A stretch of 64,000 nucleotides of DNA from Taenia hydatigena (taxonomy: Eukaryota > Platyhelminthes > Cestoda > Cyclophyllidea > Taeniidae). Location of the stretch: positions 107,001 to 171,000 of the forward strand of contig JADWOT020001288.1 in assembly GCA_036345935.2 (NCBI GenBank). The letters are read 5' to 3'. Shown in pieces: positions 48,101-61,720 of this stretch. The notes under the pieces were generated by a model. It was not told the DNA's origin and did not search any database. It saw nothing but the letters and a program-made list of their open reading frames with translations. The position numbers and the translations under genes were made by a program. Numbering within the stretch: position 1 is the first letter of the stretch; each line of letters opens with the position of its first letter.

Positions 48101-51100
48101 TAAGAATGCACCCCCGACAATTTCATTAAGCCCATCACTGAACTTCGAATTGGGCCTGTGCTTCCGGGCGTAATGCTAAGCTCGGACACGTGCACACGTC
48201 ATGACTTCAGTGTAACTGTACGCGTTAGTTTTATTGCGAGGCAAGAGACGCTAATTGCTACTGATATGCAAGCGCTCGTAGTTACCGTTCCTATATTGCC
48301 CTTGGGATGTACTAACAGCTAGCGGTGTGGTTGTCACCTAAATTCACTTGCACCATAGCAAAAGTTAAGGTGGGGCGCTCCAGACGTTTTTACAATGCTT
48401 CATTAGTTGCAGAAAAGATGTGCCGTGACGTGAGAGGCTGACATTTAGCAGCATGACGAATGATCTGAATTACCGCACTAGGAGGCCACCGGGAATGCTA
48501 CTGTCAAATGCCCGCCGCAATGCCGGTGACATAATCGAAGGATGATGGCATTCTCACGCCGGTTTCAATGTAGACAAACATCATTTTTGGTTATTCTTCC
48601 TTCTGATTACCTTTCACTGTAATTTGCTACTTAAGTGAACACAGGCGCATCCAATATTATAGAAGTCCTCAGCATGAAGACTAATGCACTTGGATGCCGT
48701 GGAGCCTTAAGAGTGCTTCATGGTCCCGCGTTGCAAATGTTCTCTCTATTGTGCCAGTTCGCGTTATGCTTAAGACCAAATGACCACTCCTGCCCTTGCG
48801 TTGTTCGCTTCTAAGCACGTCCCATTCATTACAGCAAGCCTTCAGTGAGTTAAGCTGACGTCCCAGTCACCTATCATGTGTCTAACCTGACCACACAAAT
48901 TCTTCCCTGCCTTTGCACTACCCTAACTGAAACTTTTGCAGTGTGGGCGGCTCATCAACTGTGTCAACTGTCCTTTTATAATTCAAATCCCGTCCTAATT
49001 CCCCAACGACGTCCCTTTGCGATTTCCAATAAAGACTAGAACAACTTATTGAACGCATGATCAAAGATCGCACTGAATGTCTTTTACTTGCATATTATCC
49101 ACAAAATGACAACTGCGGCACATCGATTGCTGTGGTCTGCTAATTAATTGACGCACGTACGCTTCTTATTAGTATTACAGCTACTCAGCGGTCCGCTTCG
49201 AGTAACAAAGAGAATGAGTTCCAAGACAGGTGGATCGAACATCAGTCGAATCGGTACTCGCTGTTATGAATAACTCCCAGCAAAACTAACAGTCTTTGAT
49301 GGCTAGGAACTATCAAAGTTGCGCACTAGCAGATACAGAAAAATCATGCAATCTCAGGCAACACTTCGAGGGAAAGTCTAGCGACTCGAATGGCAACGTG
49401 AGCAATTCATCAGTGACAAGACTGGAGCGCCGCTCTAATTAACAGCATTGCCTCACCAGGCTTAGTAGCTTTGTGTCAGAGGGCACAAAGCACAATGACG
49501 TAAATGCATGTACTTTGAACAAACTAATTTATTTGCTGAGAGGCTGTGTTTGCTGGATGCATTTACAACACAAATGGGCTCGGGTTTCAAAGTGTTGGTG
49601 TATCAGTTATCTACTTAGCTCATGTGGATGACATGAGTAAGGCGGCGGAAAAGCATCCTTGTGAATAACATTATTGTGGGTTTAAAGATAAAACTAGAGC
49701 AGTTGAAGCTTGTGAACAGTTGCTCAATTTTATCAAATATCAGTCCAGATTCCTATTAGTCTCAGGATGGGACAAGGCTGTCCCTAACTGACATCTCCTT
49801 GGCTCCGATTTTGCATCCGGTCCCCTCCTGCCAGGTATATCCTGCGCTCGATCAAAGTCAGTAATGAAAACATAATCCGAATCCAAGCAAAGAATGCCGC
49901 ATTTAAAGTCCAAGTCTGCATGACGATATTGCCAAGCGTGACTGATTTTGTAGGGTTGGAATTGTATATTAGTTTCAGGTGGGACTTCAAGATACAGCAG
50001 GCGCGTGCCACGAAAGTGGGTGTCCGGTGAGGTTCAGGCGCACAGAAGAGAGTGGGTGATAGTGATAAAGAGCAAGACGCACATGGAGGCAACGATTTGC
50101 GATGCGCAGAAGAACCCGCACCATCACATACGCTGTAGTGGCATTACCTGCATGTGTGCAAAGTGCTTTGCTAGCCATAAAAACGGCCTCGCTAAAAATC
50201 AACTTATTCATCCCAAACCTCGGAATTCCTCCAGTTCGGGATAGTTCCGCCACACCCTGAGACAAGTAAAGTCTGGACTGACACTCAATAGAATCTGAAC
50301 CCATTCTGCAAGCTTTAAATGCCCTAACCCTTTTCTTTACAGCAGTTAACGTTGACAGCAAATCGATGGTCTCATCGGCAGGTCCCAAGAAGGCCGCAAT
50401 GATGGCAGAAGCATTGACGATATTGCACGCGTTTCAGGTACTATGGAGTCATCTTGCTTAAGTGGCAGCCTCGATTGATCACTTGTCAGCGACGTCTATA
50501 TTTCGCGCTGTCTAAAACGAAAAGAAAGTGGAGTTAATGAGTGAGTGAGTTGATTCCTTGAAAAAGGATACGATTTTATTGATGCTACTTGAGGATGGTA
50601 GGTGCAAAGCTGACAATGTGCACACCTGGTGATTTGTGGCAGCTTGCACCGACTACCTTTCCGAAGCAAAATGCGGACAAGTAGGCCATCTTGATCCCAC
50701 TGGATGATTTCCTACGGAACAGCGCAAACCGATGCGCCTAACCGTTAGTCTACTGCTGTGAATGCCAACGAATGTAGACGATCAGTGCTGCTGCGCTTTA
50801 TAGAAATTCCAAACCACTGCTCAGCAGTGAGCACTGTAAAAGGCGAGAGGCGTTTGCGCTCTACCGCTCGCCTGATTGGCTAAAATGGAACATGAGCTCA
50901 CTGACGAGCACTCAAGAGCCAATGACTGAGGTCATGTTTAATCAATTACGCTCATCGAAATGAAATGTAATCACAAAAACTAAAGCAATCACATCCGACC
51001 TTTTACTGCAACGTCATTACCCTCTTCGTTTGCTCGTTTACATCCCATTTCTGCCATTGACCAATATCGTAGCAACCACATTCGAAGCAGCCAGCTGGTA

Positions 51101-51589
51101 CCGCCATCCATGCCGTTGCGGAAGGGGAATGAGACTGTACAGTGGGCAGCATTATTTGTATGCAGAATTTTGGACAAACACTTTGAAAAGCCGAATGGCG
51201 CCAAGCATGCGATTACAACCCCTCTTTCTTATAACTTGGACACTGGCCAAGGGCTCAACGAATCACAGAAAGCGGACAAAACTTGGTTAGTCAGACAAAA
51301 GTAAAGGAAAAAAGCATGTCCTGAGCTGGATCCTTGTATCCAAACCTATGTCATTTGCCAGCAAGCATTCGTGGAGACTGCTGATGAACCATTGCGTAAA
51401 TGACGTCAATTCGAACCACACGATTTACTTCGTGCTGTTAAAGCTCATTCACCGGCGAGAGGTGTGGTTGATATGCACATGTGCTGGGCATTGGGTCATT
51501 GGAGTGGAATGGATGTGTTAGCTACGAGATGCTGGTGTTTTGCTTATTCGCCAAGTGGTGCATTATAAAACGCAAGAAATACAATTTCG
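45151..51589. other. No supported gene; single-copy spacer
   Basis: Mostly ordinary sequence without visible repeats. The longest ATG frame is 47,425-47,784 (plus, 119 codons), with a hydrophobic stretch around residues 28-42 and no known motif. A 133-codon minus frame (49,987-50,388) has no family resemblance. A tRNA-like A box on the minus strand near 50,740 lacks a cloverleaf. Confidence 0.4.
47425..47784 (+). CDS. Hypothetical ORF of 119 codons, doubtful
   Basis: ATG-initiated and uninterrupted. One possible membrane segment (LMGLVLITALLFG, residues 28-40) after a charged N-terminus; the rest is mixed with several valine-rich stretches. I recognise no family, promoter or splice signals. 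With hundreds of random frames in 64 kb, one of this length is expected by chance. Confidence 0.12.
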   Translation: MESMLSQSKESQFERYEQEIFIWKIRLMGLVLITALLFGAPVDYRVLVDKSYDAKLQPRVQSLATMSYVVVCGEGACSIVVHVGNKHLLIIVQQLPGRKNLTIWEIMMQGLTILRWWAR

Positions 51590-52060
51590 CTTGAGACATG
51601 GCGGAGGTGTTGGGTAGTGGACAGGTAGGCAGTGGTCGGGATAGAAAACTGAGACATTCCCACTGCGTTCTAGTCACTCTTTGGCACCTGCGCAGGCTCA
51701 CTTTTGCCTGTACTGAGACGGGCGATGCAGTGTCGCGAAAGCTGACAACACACTTTATTCACAGTGAACGCGTGCATGCAAGAGTTGACAAGTATTTGAT
51801 GGCTAAGAGAAGCCAATTTTGGGTTTTGAGTTAAAATTTACTTGCGAATGTGTTGTCACACATTGAATTACGCCGTAGTCAAGCGATTGGGCTAATTTCA
51901 GTGCCCAAAGAGGTGGCCAAATAGAGCCCAGCTCCAATTGTCTGCCTTCAACTCAGCACCAGTACATCGCTGATTAGCTCGACTGCTTGAGAACATTGTG
52001 GCACTATGGCAAGGAATACTTCCGCCTGACTGCTTATCTTGTTAGCCCAACGCTGAGTGC
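51590..52060 (+). repeat. R2 repeat, diverged third member
   Basis: Loosely similar to the R2 copies in plus orientation: GACATTCCCACTGCG with TAGTCA (R2: GGCATTCTCA.TGCG with TAGTCA), TGCGCAGGC, GCAATGCAGTG-like, and later ATTGTCTGCCTTCAACTCA and CTTCCGCCTGACTGCTTA. Order and spacing agree but identity is low. Confidence 0.45.
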
Positions 52061-52674
52061 GATAGCTGTCACTAATGATGATGCTCGTTAGGTCGTCAGA
52101 GTGACTATAATGCATTCGTGATCGATTTGAGCCTCAGACCAGGTTCCAAACCCATCTGGCAATCGGTCACAGTCCTCACTAACCGACAGAAAAATAAACT
52201 CTTACCTTAATGATGGCACAACTCCTTCTCGATGTCTAATATGCCTATAGTTTACATGGCTGTGAGATCGGTAAGACCATGACCTCTCTTCCATTATGAA
52301 AGTCAGTTTGTAGCGCTCGCTCCTTTTTTGGATACACAAGCTACACCAAATCAATTTTACACTCTTTGCTGACTGTACGGACGTGTAATACAATGAATTT
52401 TATCCCCTTTTGTGGATCTCATTGCAAAGAAAGGTGGTAGTGGACAATTTGCATGTAAAGTGTTGCACTCTATCTCTTGTTGAATAGTAACGGAACCTCG
52501 TCTGTATCAAAACTCCTTATTTAAATTTTGGGATGTCAGAAAAGTGGATTCCATATGATAGTGCTTCAATGCCAACAGACTAACGTTTTTGACTGTTCAT
52601 GATTCCGATCATGCAGTTTGTAGGGAACCATGATGCACCGGAGAGGTGGATTTGTCTGGAAAATCCATGAGAGA
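52061..52674. other. No supported gene
   Basis: Spacer between the diverged R2 member and the inverted R2 copy. No frame or repeat of note. Confidence 0.35.
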
Positions 52675-53605
52675 AATTGAAGTAGTTTAGACACTCTTCT
52701 TGTCAATGGAATTTCAAGCTACCCTCTGATATGCCAACTGATACGGTCAAGGATTTGCGATATGCATGATCGCGGTGTTGATGCTGGAGACATGGGAGTC
52801 ATTGTCACCAATTCGGGTAGATATGCGACTGCTTCGTCTTCGATTTAGTAAATTTAAGCATGTCAAGCAGAAGTGCCTTAGTAATGCGACGAAGTTGTAG
52901 AAGCCAATGTTGAGTTGGTTAGGTTTGATTGCAGACGGATGGAATCGGGCCTGAGGTGGCTACACCCGCAGTCACTAAAATTTGCCAATTTTTCTACTAC
53001 TTCGTTACTCAACTGCTGCACAAAGCCTAATAACAGTTCGCATTTAATTATGAATTCCGACTTGGCGTTGACTTTCCCCAGTATCGAAATGACCATCAAA
53101 TCCCTTCATACAGGCACCCACTGCAAAGAAATGTTGATGTTAGCATCAACAACAATACTGCATTACTCACATTAGTACAAGTGGAAGTGCGCCTATGATG
53201 GTGCCTGCGCATGTCAGCCGATGAGCTGACTAGTTCGCAGTGAGAATGCCTCAGCTCCTTCTCTCGACTATTGCTCGCCTCTCTGCCATCCAGCATATCT
53301 GCCTTCTCCCTCAACATGCAATCACCACCACCAAAACCTCGTGCCAAGTGCGTCAAAAACAAAGTGAAGTGTAAGGACTTCGAAAATGGCAGTAGGAGTA
53401 GAGACTGAAGATAGCTAAAGAGAAGTCGTAGGGCACTTTTGTCTATTCTATTTCGCATGACTGACTCCCTCAGTTAATCATATTTGAAAGGCAAAATATT
53501 ATCACGGATTTCTCAAATCACTTCCCATTTTAAACCTATTGTATTTTAGCTTACCATTATTTGGATTAAGCTCTTGCCGAGTCTTTGATAACGACGAAAA
53601 TGATT
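52675..53605 (-). repeat. R2 repeat, copy 2 (inverted)
   Basis: Reverse complement matches 31,976-32,890. The minus-strand frame at 53,096-53,458 (120 codons, ATG) overlaps the counterpart frame of copy 1 and shares SLLLLPFSKS.HFT and ARGFGG/AWGFGG. The copies differ by 6-bp and 18-bp indels and then lose a common frame, so I do not call it a gene. Confidence 0.8.
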
Positions 53606-55149
53606 GTCGTTTTTTGTTGTTCCTAAGCAAAAAACGACGCTGTGGTAGAAATCAGGCCTTTCATTACCAAATACGGTATGATTCACAAGCTTAACGCATC
53701 CACACAAGCAAGCTTGACTTTTGCAAACTCAGGAAATTATTCACAGAAGTAGTAGAAGATTGGCTAAAGACAAAACTAGTAGGCAATTCTTGGGATCAAG
53801 TAGATACACGAGCTTCGTAAGGGTCCGCTCAACGAAGCACAAAGCCCACTGCACCTCGTGTCCTGTCTTTAATTAACCCATGACTAATCAGCCTTCATTT
53901 TACTTACACCCATCGCTGTTCTGGTAGGTTTTATTTCAATCACACCTGGCTAGAAAAGTGCCGGCCTAAGATTCTTCACACTTTGTTTCGCGCTTCGGCC
54001 ACTTCTGCACCGTCAAGATTATGTTCAACAGAAGGGCATAGGATGGTAGTGTACATGAGACATTAGCCTTGTACGCAACTCCGATTGCATACGCTTTTAA
54101 AAATTTGAAAGTAGAAATGACATTTTCTTGCATTCATACAAGAGTTAGTAGTATGGCGAGGGATATAAATGATCTTTAAGGCAAAGCCTATGCTTGGTTT
54201 ATTTCGCTGTCCAACTGGGTAGATTTGACTGTGTGTAGAGATTTCACAACTCCAAAATTCAGTCATAGCTAGCCTTGTTTTGACAAGAGCGAACAGGTGG
54301 ACGTTGTGATTGCACATCTTTATCCAGACGAATCAAAAGGAAACAGTGTGTTGACAGTAAGATGTGATGAGTTTAATTACTCTCAGGGGGATCGTTGTCA
54401 CATAGAACACCACTATTGCCATCTCATGCCAATAGCGGGTTCTCTTCATTAATTGCTTTATTTGCTCTCTTCTCCTATTCGTGTTACCCATTCTTTTCAA
54501 ATTCCATTAATCAGATTTTCGTGTAATCCGGTCCCATTTAATAGATAATGGTTGGCGTCAAATCGTCCAATTTTCTGTTGAGTCAGCATTAAAAATGTAA
54601 GAATTTATTGATGCCGTGGATTTGGTAAGACTCTACGTGGATTTTAAAATTATAAATTAGAATATGGCACAAAATGCGTTAAATAATGGGCCCCGCTTGA
54701 CAAGCATCACCTGCCTGACAAATAACGGCGGCGGATAGTTTTGAAGTTGCGGTTATAATCAAGCGCAGACGAATGGTGAACGCTGGCGTGTTCTGTCCAC
54801 CTTACAGCTTACCCTTCCCATTTCAACTCGTCACAGCATTTGATATCCATTGACTCATAATTGTGGCCGCATTTTACATTAGTATTTGCACAAGTGATCT
54901 AAAGACCCCTTTGCAATAGCGCACGTTTCTTCAAGGCACCACAGTGTTCAGAGAGCAGTGCAAAGGCATAAGGTGCGGATCGACAATATGGACTAGGGAT
55001 ATGGCCAGATAGTCAGGGTGCGAAGTGAATTTGACTTCCTGCACATTTAAAGTGGTACAGGCAAAAGAAGTGATTCTTTTCTGCCATGAATTTGTTAGCT
55101 TCTACTAAAATTTGAATGTGTCACCTCATGTGGCCCTATTTTACCTATT
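53606..55149. other. No supported gene
   Basis: Spacer between R2 copy 2 and R1 copy C. Only short frames (for example 54,063-54,317, minus). Confidence 0.4.
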
Positions 55150-55428
55150 TGGAAGTGTCGATATCAGCAACGCCTTCGAACAAGTATGCTTTCCCAGTGT
55201 AATAAGGGCTTCACAAAATTATTAAAGGTGGATGCACAATGTTACAACCATATACACGGGCTATCAACTCAACTTTAACTTCAAATGATTTCCACACTTT
55301 GTTGCAATGACATCCAGTCAACACTTTTCTGACACAGTTACATATCGACCAGACTATGAACATGTAAGGACGTTAAAATAATTGTTTTTTGTGTTATCTG
55401 GAATCAGGAAAGTAAAGGCACTCTTTTT

Positions 55429-55719
55429 ATGATAGTTAGCCCTCAACCGCTTGTGGAACTAACTACAAGCGCAGTCGAGCATACCAACCAAAAACTCGAC
55501 GATGACCCTGGAGGCATTAGCAGCGCGATTAATAAAAATATAGAGGCGATAACGGAATGCTATAAGAAGATTTCAAATAAAATAAAAGCTACATCTGATC
55601 GCAAGCTAATGTTCGTTTTAACAGGCTCTACAAGCCAACATTGTCGCAACCAAAATCTTGACACAAGTGAGACATGCCAATGTATGAACTTTGCAAACTT
55701 GTGTTTTGATTTGTTATGA
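55429..55719 (+). CDS. R1-shared hypothetical ORF, copy C (96 codons)
   Basis: ATG-initiated. Aligns without gaps to the 100-codon frame of copy A, starting at the same ATG and ending four codons earlier. It keeps AINKN, YKK, SNK, RKL, VLTG and NLCF; the differences include many non-conservative changes. No known domain or targeting signal. It is the second intact member of three; a coding past cannot be shown without a substitution test. Confidence 0.2.
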   Translation: MIVSPQPLVELTTSAVEHTNQKLDDDPGGISSAINKNIEAITECYKKISNKIKATSDRKLMFVLTGSTSQHCRNQNLDTSETCQCMNFANLCFDLL

Positions 55720-56180
55720 TTCTCGTAATGTCACTTTAACTTATGCTTGTTAAGTGATTTACTTTGCATTTTGACCCCTAAACGTGCCCTAAAGAGCAAA
55801 AAGAAAATAGACCACTTCGGGTGTTAGGCTATGGAGGCATTTGAATCGCCTTTAGAGAATTTGTAAGCGCTCTGGCATTGCCTAACCATTTGTTTATTTG
55901 TGTTTCTTTTCGCGGTGAAGGCAGACTCATATTCGCAATTGCATCAGCCTCCTAACATCAAATATTGTTAAATGTAAAGGCACTAATGTTTCGCCCTTGC
56001 TATACTTTGTATCAGTTTTTAAAATTTGCAGCTGTCGTCACTTAAAATGGACAATCACTCCATTGCGCCGCATGAATGTGACACGAGTCATTTCTTAGAC
56101 AACAATGATCGGCCATGCTGGATTGTGCCACAGAAGCATTTAATGAGATTTGCATAAAGACTTAAGTAATGGTCTATTAA

Positions 56181-56609
56181 TTGTGCTGGCAGCATTTTTC
56201 AGAACCAGGTTTGCGCTGTAGCGACTGTGGAACAGTCACTGGGAGGCACAACTTATTGCACGAGTCCAAAATCACCTGTCTCTCCGCAGATTGTAGCTCT
56301 GCCCTGGTGGCACAACCTAGAGACGGCGCCAGTGGCTATTTTTCACCTTTATGCCACAAAGGAACTAGTCATGAAATTTCAGCGACCCTACGGGCAGAAT
56401 GGATACAATTAACGGAGCGGGGTGCGTGGTCGCACAGTAGTCCGTTTTTCACATTAAGACATCTTTTACTAGCTAATAAAAAATTGCTTCGCGATATGTG
56501 TAACGGATCTTATAAGTATCCCCACTGCGTTACCATTGGTTCTAAAATGGAAGGAGTGATTAAAAGGCTACATCAGTGGGGCGGCATGCGATTCAGGAGT
56601 CACGATTAG
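56181..56609 (+). other. R1 second shared frame, copy C (142 codons, no ATG at start)
   Basis: The part at 56,190-56,405 aligns with copy B 44,225-44,440 without gaps, including LRCS.CG, GRH.LL and ITCLSADCSS. The frame continues a further 70 codons with no family resemblance. Its first in-frame ATG lies far downstream, so any protein would have to begin in another exon. Confidence 0.25.
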
Positions 56610-57150
56610 GCAAACTGATTAATTCTGAACCCAAACCTAAAAGATTTGGTCTATACTGTTAGGTTTTTAAGAATCTGTGAGGGCCTGAACTGTTCAGTTG
56701 CCACACAAAGGCCCTACTCAAGATGAGAGGGTGGAGACATCCGGAGCATATCCTCTAGGCACCAGTATCGCTGTCTGCCATTCAGCCGTCCATCAATCTG
56801 TCAATTCAATGTTCCTAGTCAACCTTTTAGTATCTTACTTAGTGTAGTTTGATCAAAGTGTCAAGTCGAAAACGAAGTTGTGTGTGGAGGAAGCAGACCA
56901 CTCCATCAGGATGACTTAGAGTGGTGGCGTATTTTTGTAAGGAATAAGACTGATCTCCTTACTTTTATGTCAAGAATTTATAAACAGTTTTATGCTACAA
57001 CTCAATATTAACATGTACTCTACCGGAATTACATGTTGTACCCTGATTACGCTAAGTGAACCCTCACATCACACATGTGTGACAGGTGGAATATATCAAT
57101 TTTTGTTAGCTAGCAGTGATACTGCCATACTCTTGAACGTCACATAAAGC

Positions 57151-60100
57151 AATTTTGACTAAGTGTAGTAGTATCATGCTAGAGATTTTTAATGAATCTG
57201 CTTTGTTGTGTTAGAATTAGTGCAGGGATTTGGTCTGGAAAGTGTTTGGTTTGGGGATACTTTGTGTCTTTTGACAGAATACAACGCAACTGACACATTG
57301 GCAGACAGCCACACTTGTTATCTGCAGAAAGTGCCAACTGCCAAAACAGAAAGTCGGTCTAGATTTCGCAAGTGCATCTCAGCTTGCAAATTCAACTCCA
57401 TTCTCACTCGAAAATTCAGTGTCAGTCAACACGACGTTGAATTGCTGATACCGATACAAGTAGATGTGGGCCTATAGAGACGCATGCGTATATCGTCAAC
57501 AGTGTTTATTGAGTCACGTTAAAATTGTATTAGTTTCTTCTCCTGTAAGCTGCTGGTCTCACCACAATGCGAGTTGCCTTCCCAAACGTAGTCAGTTGAT
57601 GTAACACAAGAACTGCATCACTTCAGCATTCAGTCGTCCGATCCATGGCCAGCCCATGTGCCCTTCATCCGCATCATCTAGTTTAGCAGCATATGCTTGA
57701 GGTCCTTTTAATTGCAGGCAACGAATTGCAGTAGCTATGAGACTTCGATGGCGATGCGCCGCATGCCTGCCACGATCCATCCCGCGATGTGATCAAAACA
57801 AGTGCCTCCGCGTTTGTTGGGAGCCGAGTGAAATGTAACGGTACTGCGTCGAATCGTAGCTGAAGCCACGTTGGTGCGTAAATCAAGGGTGAAATCGCAA
57901 CTGGACTTGCAGTTGCACTTGTCGCTCCTTCGCTCGCCATCCGCTGCCACGAACCTCAAAGGCTCGCAATGCTTGCTTTTGACAAGAATCGAGTAGTGTG
58001 AAGAGATAAATTAAAATAATGAATGCTCGATAGTAAAACATTTAAATATGAATTAACAAAGAGCACTGGCTAGAAGCTGCAGTTGGGGAATGACAGTCTT
58101 GTTCCCGTGTTAGCCAAGCTCATTCATGACGATTCAGGCTAACTAGCTTCGTGGAATTTGGGATGATAATACCTCGATATTATCGTCGTAATGGTGGGTT
58201 ACATGCTTCATGGAAGACACAATGCAAGTTCATCGCGTCCTTGTGTGCATGCTTCTCAAATTCGCTCTTCATCACGAACTACAAGAATAATCGTTGGTTT
58301 ATATTGCGCTTGGATATAAAGCGTGAGACCATTGGTGAATGACGATGAGAATATCTGTGCTGATGCTTGGCAGATAAAGCTTTTCCGAAGTAGCACTTCA
58401 GCACTTCTCTTTCATGTGGATTAAGGTACAACAGACTGGTGGGTAAAGGATCTTGACTTGGATGCAGACCCACATTCAAGAGTGTTGGTTCCAAAACCGG
58501 ATACGTATTTTTGACTTTGCATGAATTGAAAATGATTTGCTATGTACTTGCTAGGATTGTTATATTTCTTATGCAGCCTTAAGCTTTAGTGACTGCGATA
58601 GAGTTTCAACCGTATAATCAAGCAATTTTAATTAAATTTTACGCTGCCGCTTTATGCCTTCATCACAGGCACACATGTTGCAGTGCCTGCACTTTTAAGG
58701 AGTTGTTGAGAGTTTTAACCAGGTAGTGGCACCAAGAATAGTGCGAATGGGAGCATCATTTGACCCGTGAGAGTGTTAGCACCTAGGTGGAAGAAGAGCA
58801 GCAACACAATCGACCCTGATTGCAAGTCGTAAACCAGCAGCTTCTTATACAATCGTGGATCAACAAAGCGCTCGTTCCTTTACATGATTTAGTCCATGCA
58901 AGGGTGACAGTGCAGACAGTCCTCAGGGCACACTTTGCTATCTTTTCTCTTTCCTACCGACAAAAATCAGGAGCAAGTGCTTTACAGCTAGTTGGACAAT
59001 CGCATCTCTCTTCAGAAGTGGTAATGAATTCAACGGTCCTGTTGTGGTCCACATTACGTCTGCAGCCTCCTTCCTAATCACCTTTTAGGTAAGATACTAT
59101 TATTCTTCAATGCTCCAAGCATACGATGATGCAGCCAACCAGCTCCTTGAGTTAGGCCTTCATCCATGAAGGAAGCTAGAGTGGGATACACAGTGCAGAG
59201 CCAAACCCTATTTTATTCCGCCCCCCCTACAATTTTCCGCGATTATTTATGGCTAAGCAAATATTTTTCTGATTTAGTCGGTTTAATTGCTTAAAACACT
59301 GTAAATTAACAAGACTTTATCTGTGTTTGTAAAGAACAATACGGATTCGGGGTGACATTGGAGTGGAGGCAAGAATGGGGGATTCTTTGGATTGTCGGAT
59401 GCTACAGTATGCAGGCGACAGATTGAAGAAGGTGCATGAAGGCTCTGAGAATTCAAAGGCAAATATAGATTGCCTCCGACTTCGCTGGTTGTCTGCCAGA
59501 TCCTAATTAAGCTGTCTACCATTCTCCATCTTTTCCTCCTCTTCCATTTAAGAACTTGTAGAAGCGTATTTTAATGATACAGAAGCAAACAATTGGTAAA
59601 ATAATGTTTGGATAGCGATTCTTGGGGTTGCACGAACTCTGCAACCTTTTGCTGTAGATTTTACAACAATTCGCAGTAAATATTGACTTGGCGGTGCCAC
59701 GCGCAATACGGCTGGAGCTTTTCGGTGCCAGTGAAGAGCACCATGCCCAAAGAGGCGGTGACGTCGAAGCAAGTGTGGTGTGGAGACGCCTTTTTATCAA
59801 AGACGCCTTTGTCATAACCATCTCGCGTGGAACCACCTAAGAGCTAATGAAGGGTGGGAGTGGATACCACACAAGAAGCGTGGCAATTGGCTGAACGGAG
59901 CCACGCATTTGTAAGCCCTGAGTCAGCAGTCACCACAATCAAATGCTAGTGCGCTTGGGTAGGGCATATGATTTGGTCTACCCTAAGTTCATAACAGCAA
60001 GTAAATAATTCTGCTTAATGTATTGTAATGGAAAACTGGGGAAGTAGAAACACGTGGGAAGAAAGCAGAGGCAATTTAGTTCAACTATAGGTGCTGGCAG

Positions 60101-60601
60101 AGCTGTCCCTCATCTAATGCTCCATATTGCTGTCCTTTAATCCCTGTAGGCTGTTGTTAACCAGTCGCACAGCCAGGTGTTAGCACTTTCTACTTGATCG
60201 GACCATCACTATCAGAGACTACCTTAACAACGAATAAAGGTATAAGACTGTGATAAACAGCATTCTTTTGACACATACTATAGAGCCTGATGTTACTGGG
60301 AAGGCTCAGATGGCAGCTAATGTGGTGGATACTCAAAACAGTCTCCTCATCGGAGACCACGAGTTAAGCACTCTACGTGTTACAGTACATAGAGCCTAAT
60401 AATAGTGAAGGGCTCGGCAATGCTTTGACACTCCTTTGACTCCAATTCAATGCATTGCCTTAAGTCCCCATTAGGATCGGGCTAGAATAGTGCATTCCGA
60501 AGTAATTCTGTCGACGGAATTGCCTGCATCATATTCATTGTTGATGCGGCACACACGCGCTCACTCAGGTGCACTCAATTGAATCCTCTTCTTTCTCTGA
60601 A
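57151..60601. other. No supported gene; one coding-like patch
   Basis: Mostly featureless. The segment 57,592-57,959 is more GC-rich and open in all three minus-strand frames; the frame at 57,735-57,959 contains an ATIR patch resembling the frame at 34,605-34,754. Other frames (for example 59,516-59,836, minus) match nothing I know. Confidence 0.4.
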
Positions 60602-61534
60602 ACACCCGCAATGAGCTCATTCCGCTGCCCCATCTTCGATAAAGTAGTTGTGGTGTCGGCCTATTGAAGATAGATAGCAGAATTTTATTATATCCTGAAA
60701 GTCGAGGTGGAGCTTTTGATTTTAGTCATGAGAGCAAGTAATCACCAGTGAGTCTTCAATAACGCATGTCCACTTGAATGATTGTTGCTTGGAGGGTTCT
60801 CGAGACCCAGGCTTCGCCTCTCTGGGCTCATTTCCATCCTGATCAGTCCCAATTTTGCTGACTGGGTTCCTGTGAGAGGGTTTGCACAACCAATCTCAGT
60901 GAGGTCAATAACACGTCAGCGTATTGCGGCTGTATGCTTCATTCAAAATTGGATTTATTTCGCGTTTTGATGGCCACTTGAAGCCAAATTGTTTTGCGTC
61001 CAACCACACTCGCTTACTTGTTCACTCACCCATTTGCCTGCCTGTCTACTTAACACAGTATTAGTTGAGGACTGGCACAGCGGAGGACATTTTAAATACA
61101 AGGACGAGGGACTGAAAGGCGCGCTCCACTTAACACCAAATCTCAACTGTAGGAAGGCATCGCAGGTTTAGAAGTAGATGGGAAGCAGAATCCTCCTCAC
61201 ATAAATTGTGAACCACTCGTCGATCTGCAATTTTAATTCAGTGACATTCGCATCTGACGTCATATCAGCTATGATTGAAGAAACCGGCGACAGGACTGCC
61301 ACCCCATTGTGCCGCCATAGGTGACACATTGATTGGCGTTGTTGTCGCAGCTACAAAGCACTAATTCTGTTAGGCACTACTTCACTGATATGGGAATCAC
61401 TAATTTGTGGTGAAGGGGAACACTTGCAGGGTCTTGTGTAATTTTGCAAAACTATTTTCCTGATGGTAAGGGCGATGAGAAGGACAATAGGTACTGAAGA
61501 CGACATTTCTAACTTGTTGATTATGTCTTACGGG

Positions 61535-61720
61535 CATCAATATGCTGTCAGTCAATGGCCAAAACATTGACGCTTCTACGACACTACAGTTGTGCTGTCC
61601 ACGCATCAATATGGAGCTGTCATCACTGTTCACGCCACTGCTCACATACAAACCTGTCCACACCGGAGCCTGTGCTGTGCGTCATTTCCTCGAGTGTGCG
61701 GTCGCCAACGAATGAGAAGA
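61535..61720 (+). repeat. Hsp70-upstream-like segment without a gene, D2
   Basis: Counterpart of the segments in D1: shares GACGCTTCTACG-like, GAGCTGTCA, TTCACGCCACTG and CCTCGAGTGTGCGG in order. No Hsp70 coding sequence follows. Confidence 0.65.

Larger units (their letters stand above)
55150..57150 (+). repeat. R1 copy C
   Basis: Aligns with copies A and B from their third segment onward and with the fragment at 31,640. It lacks the first two R1 segments and has about 50 extra bases near 55,890-55,935. It ends with TCACACATGTGTGA (57,069-57,082) and a block matching copy B up to about 57,150. Confidence 0.8.

Noticed and set aside
60782..61171. Long open stretch in D2 as a gene
   Set aside because: Interrupted by a TGA at 60,968, a second stop occurs in the D1 counterpart, and the copies differ by many replacement changes.
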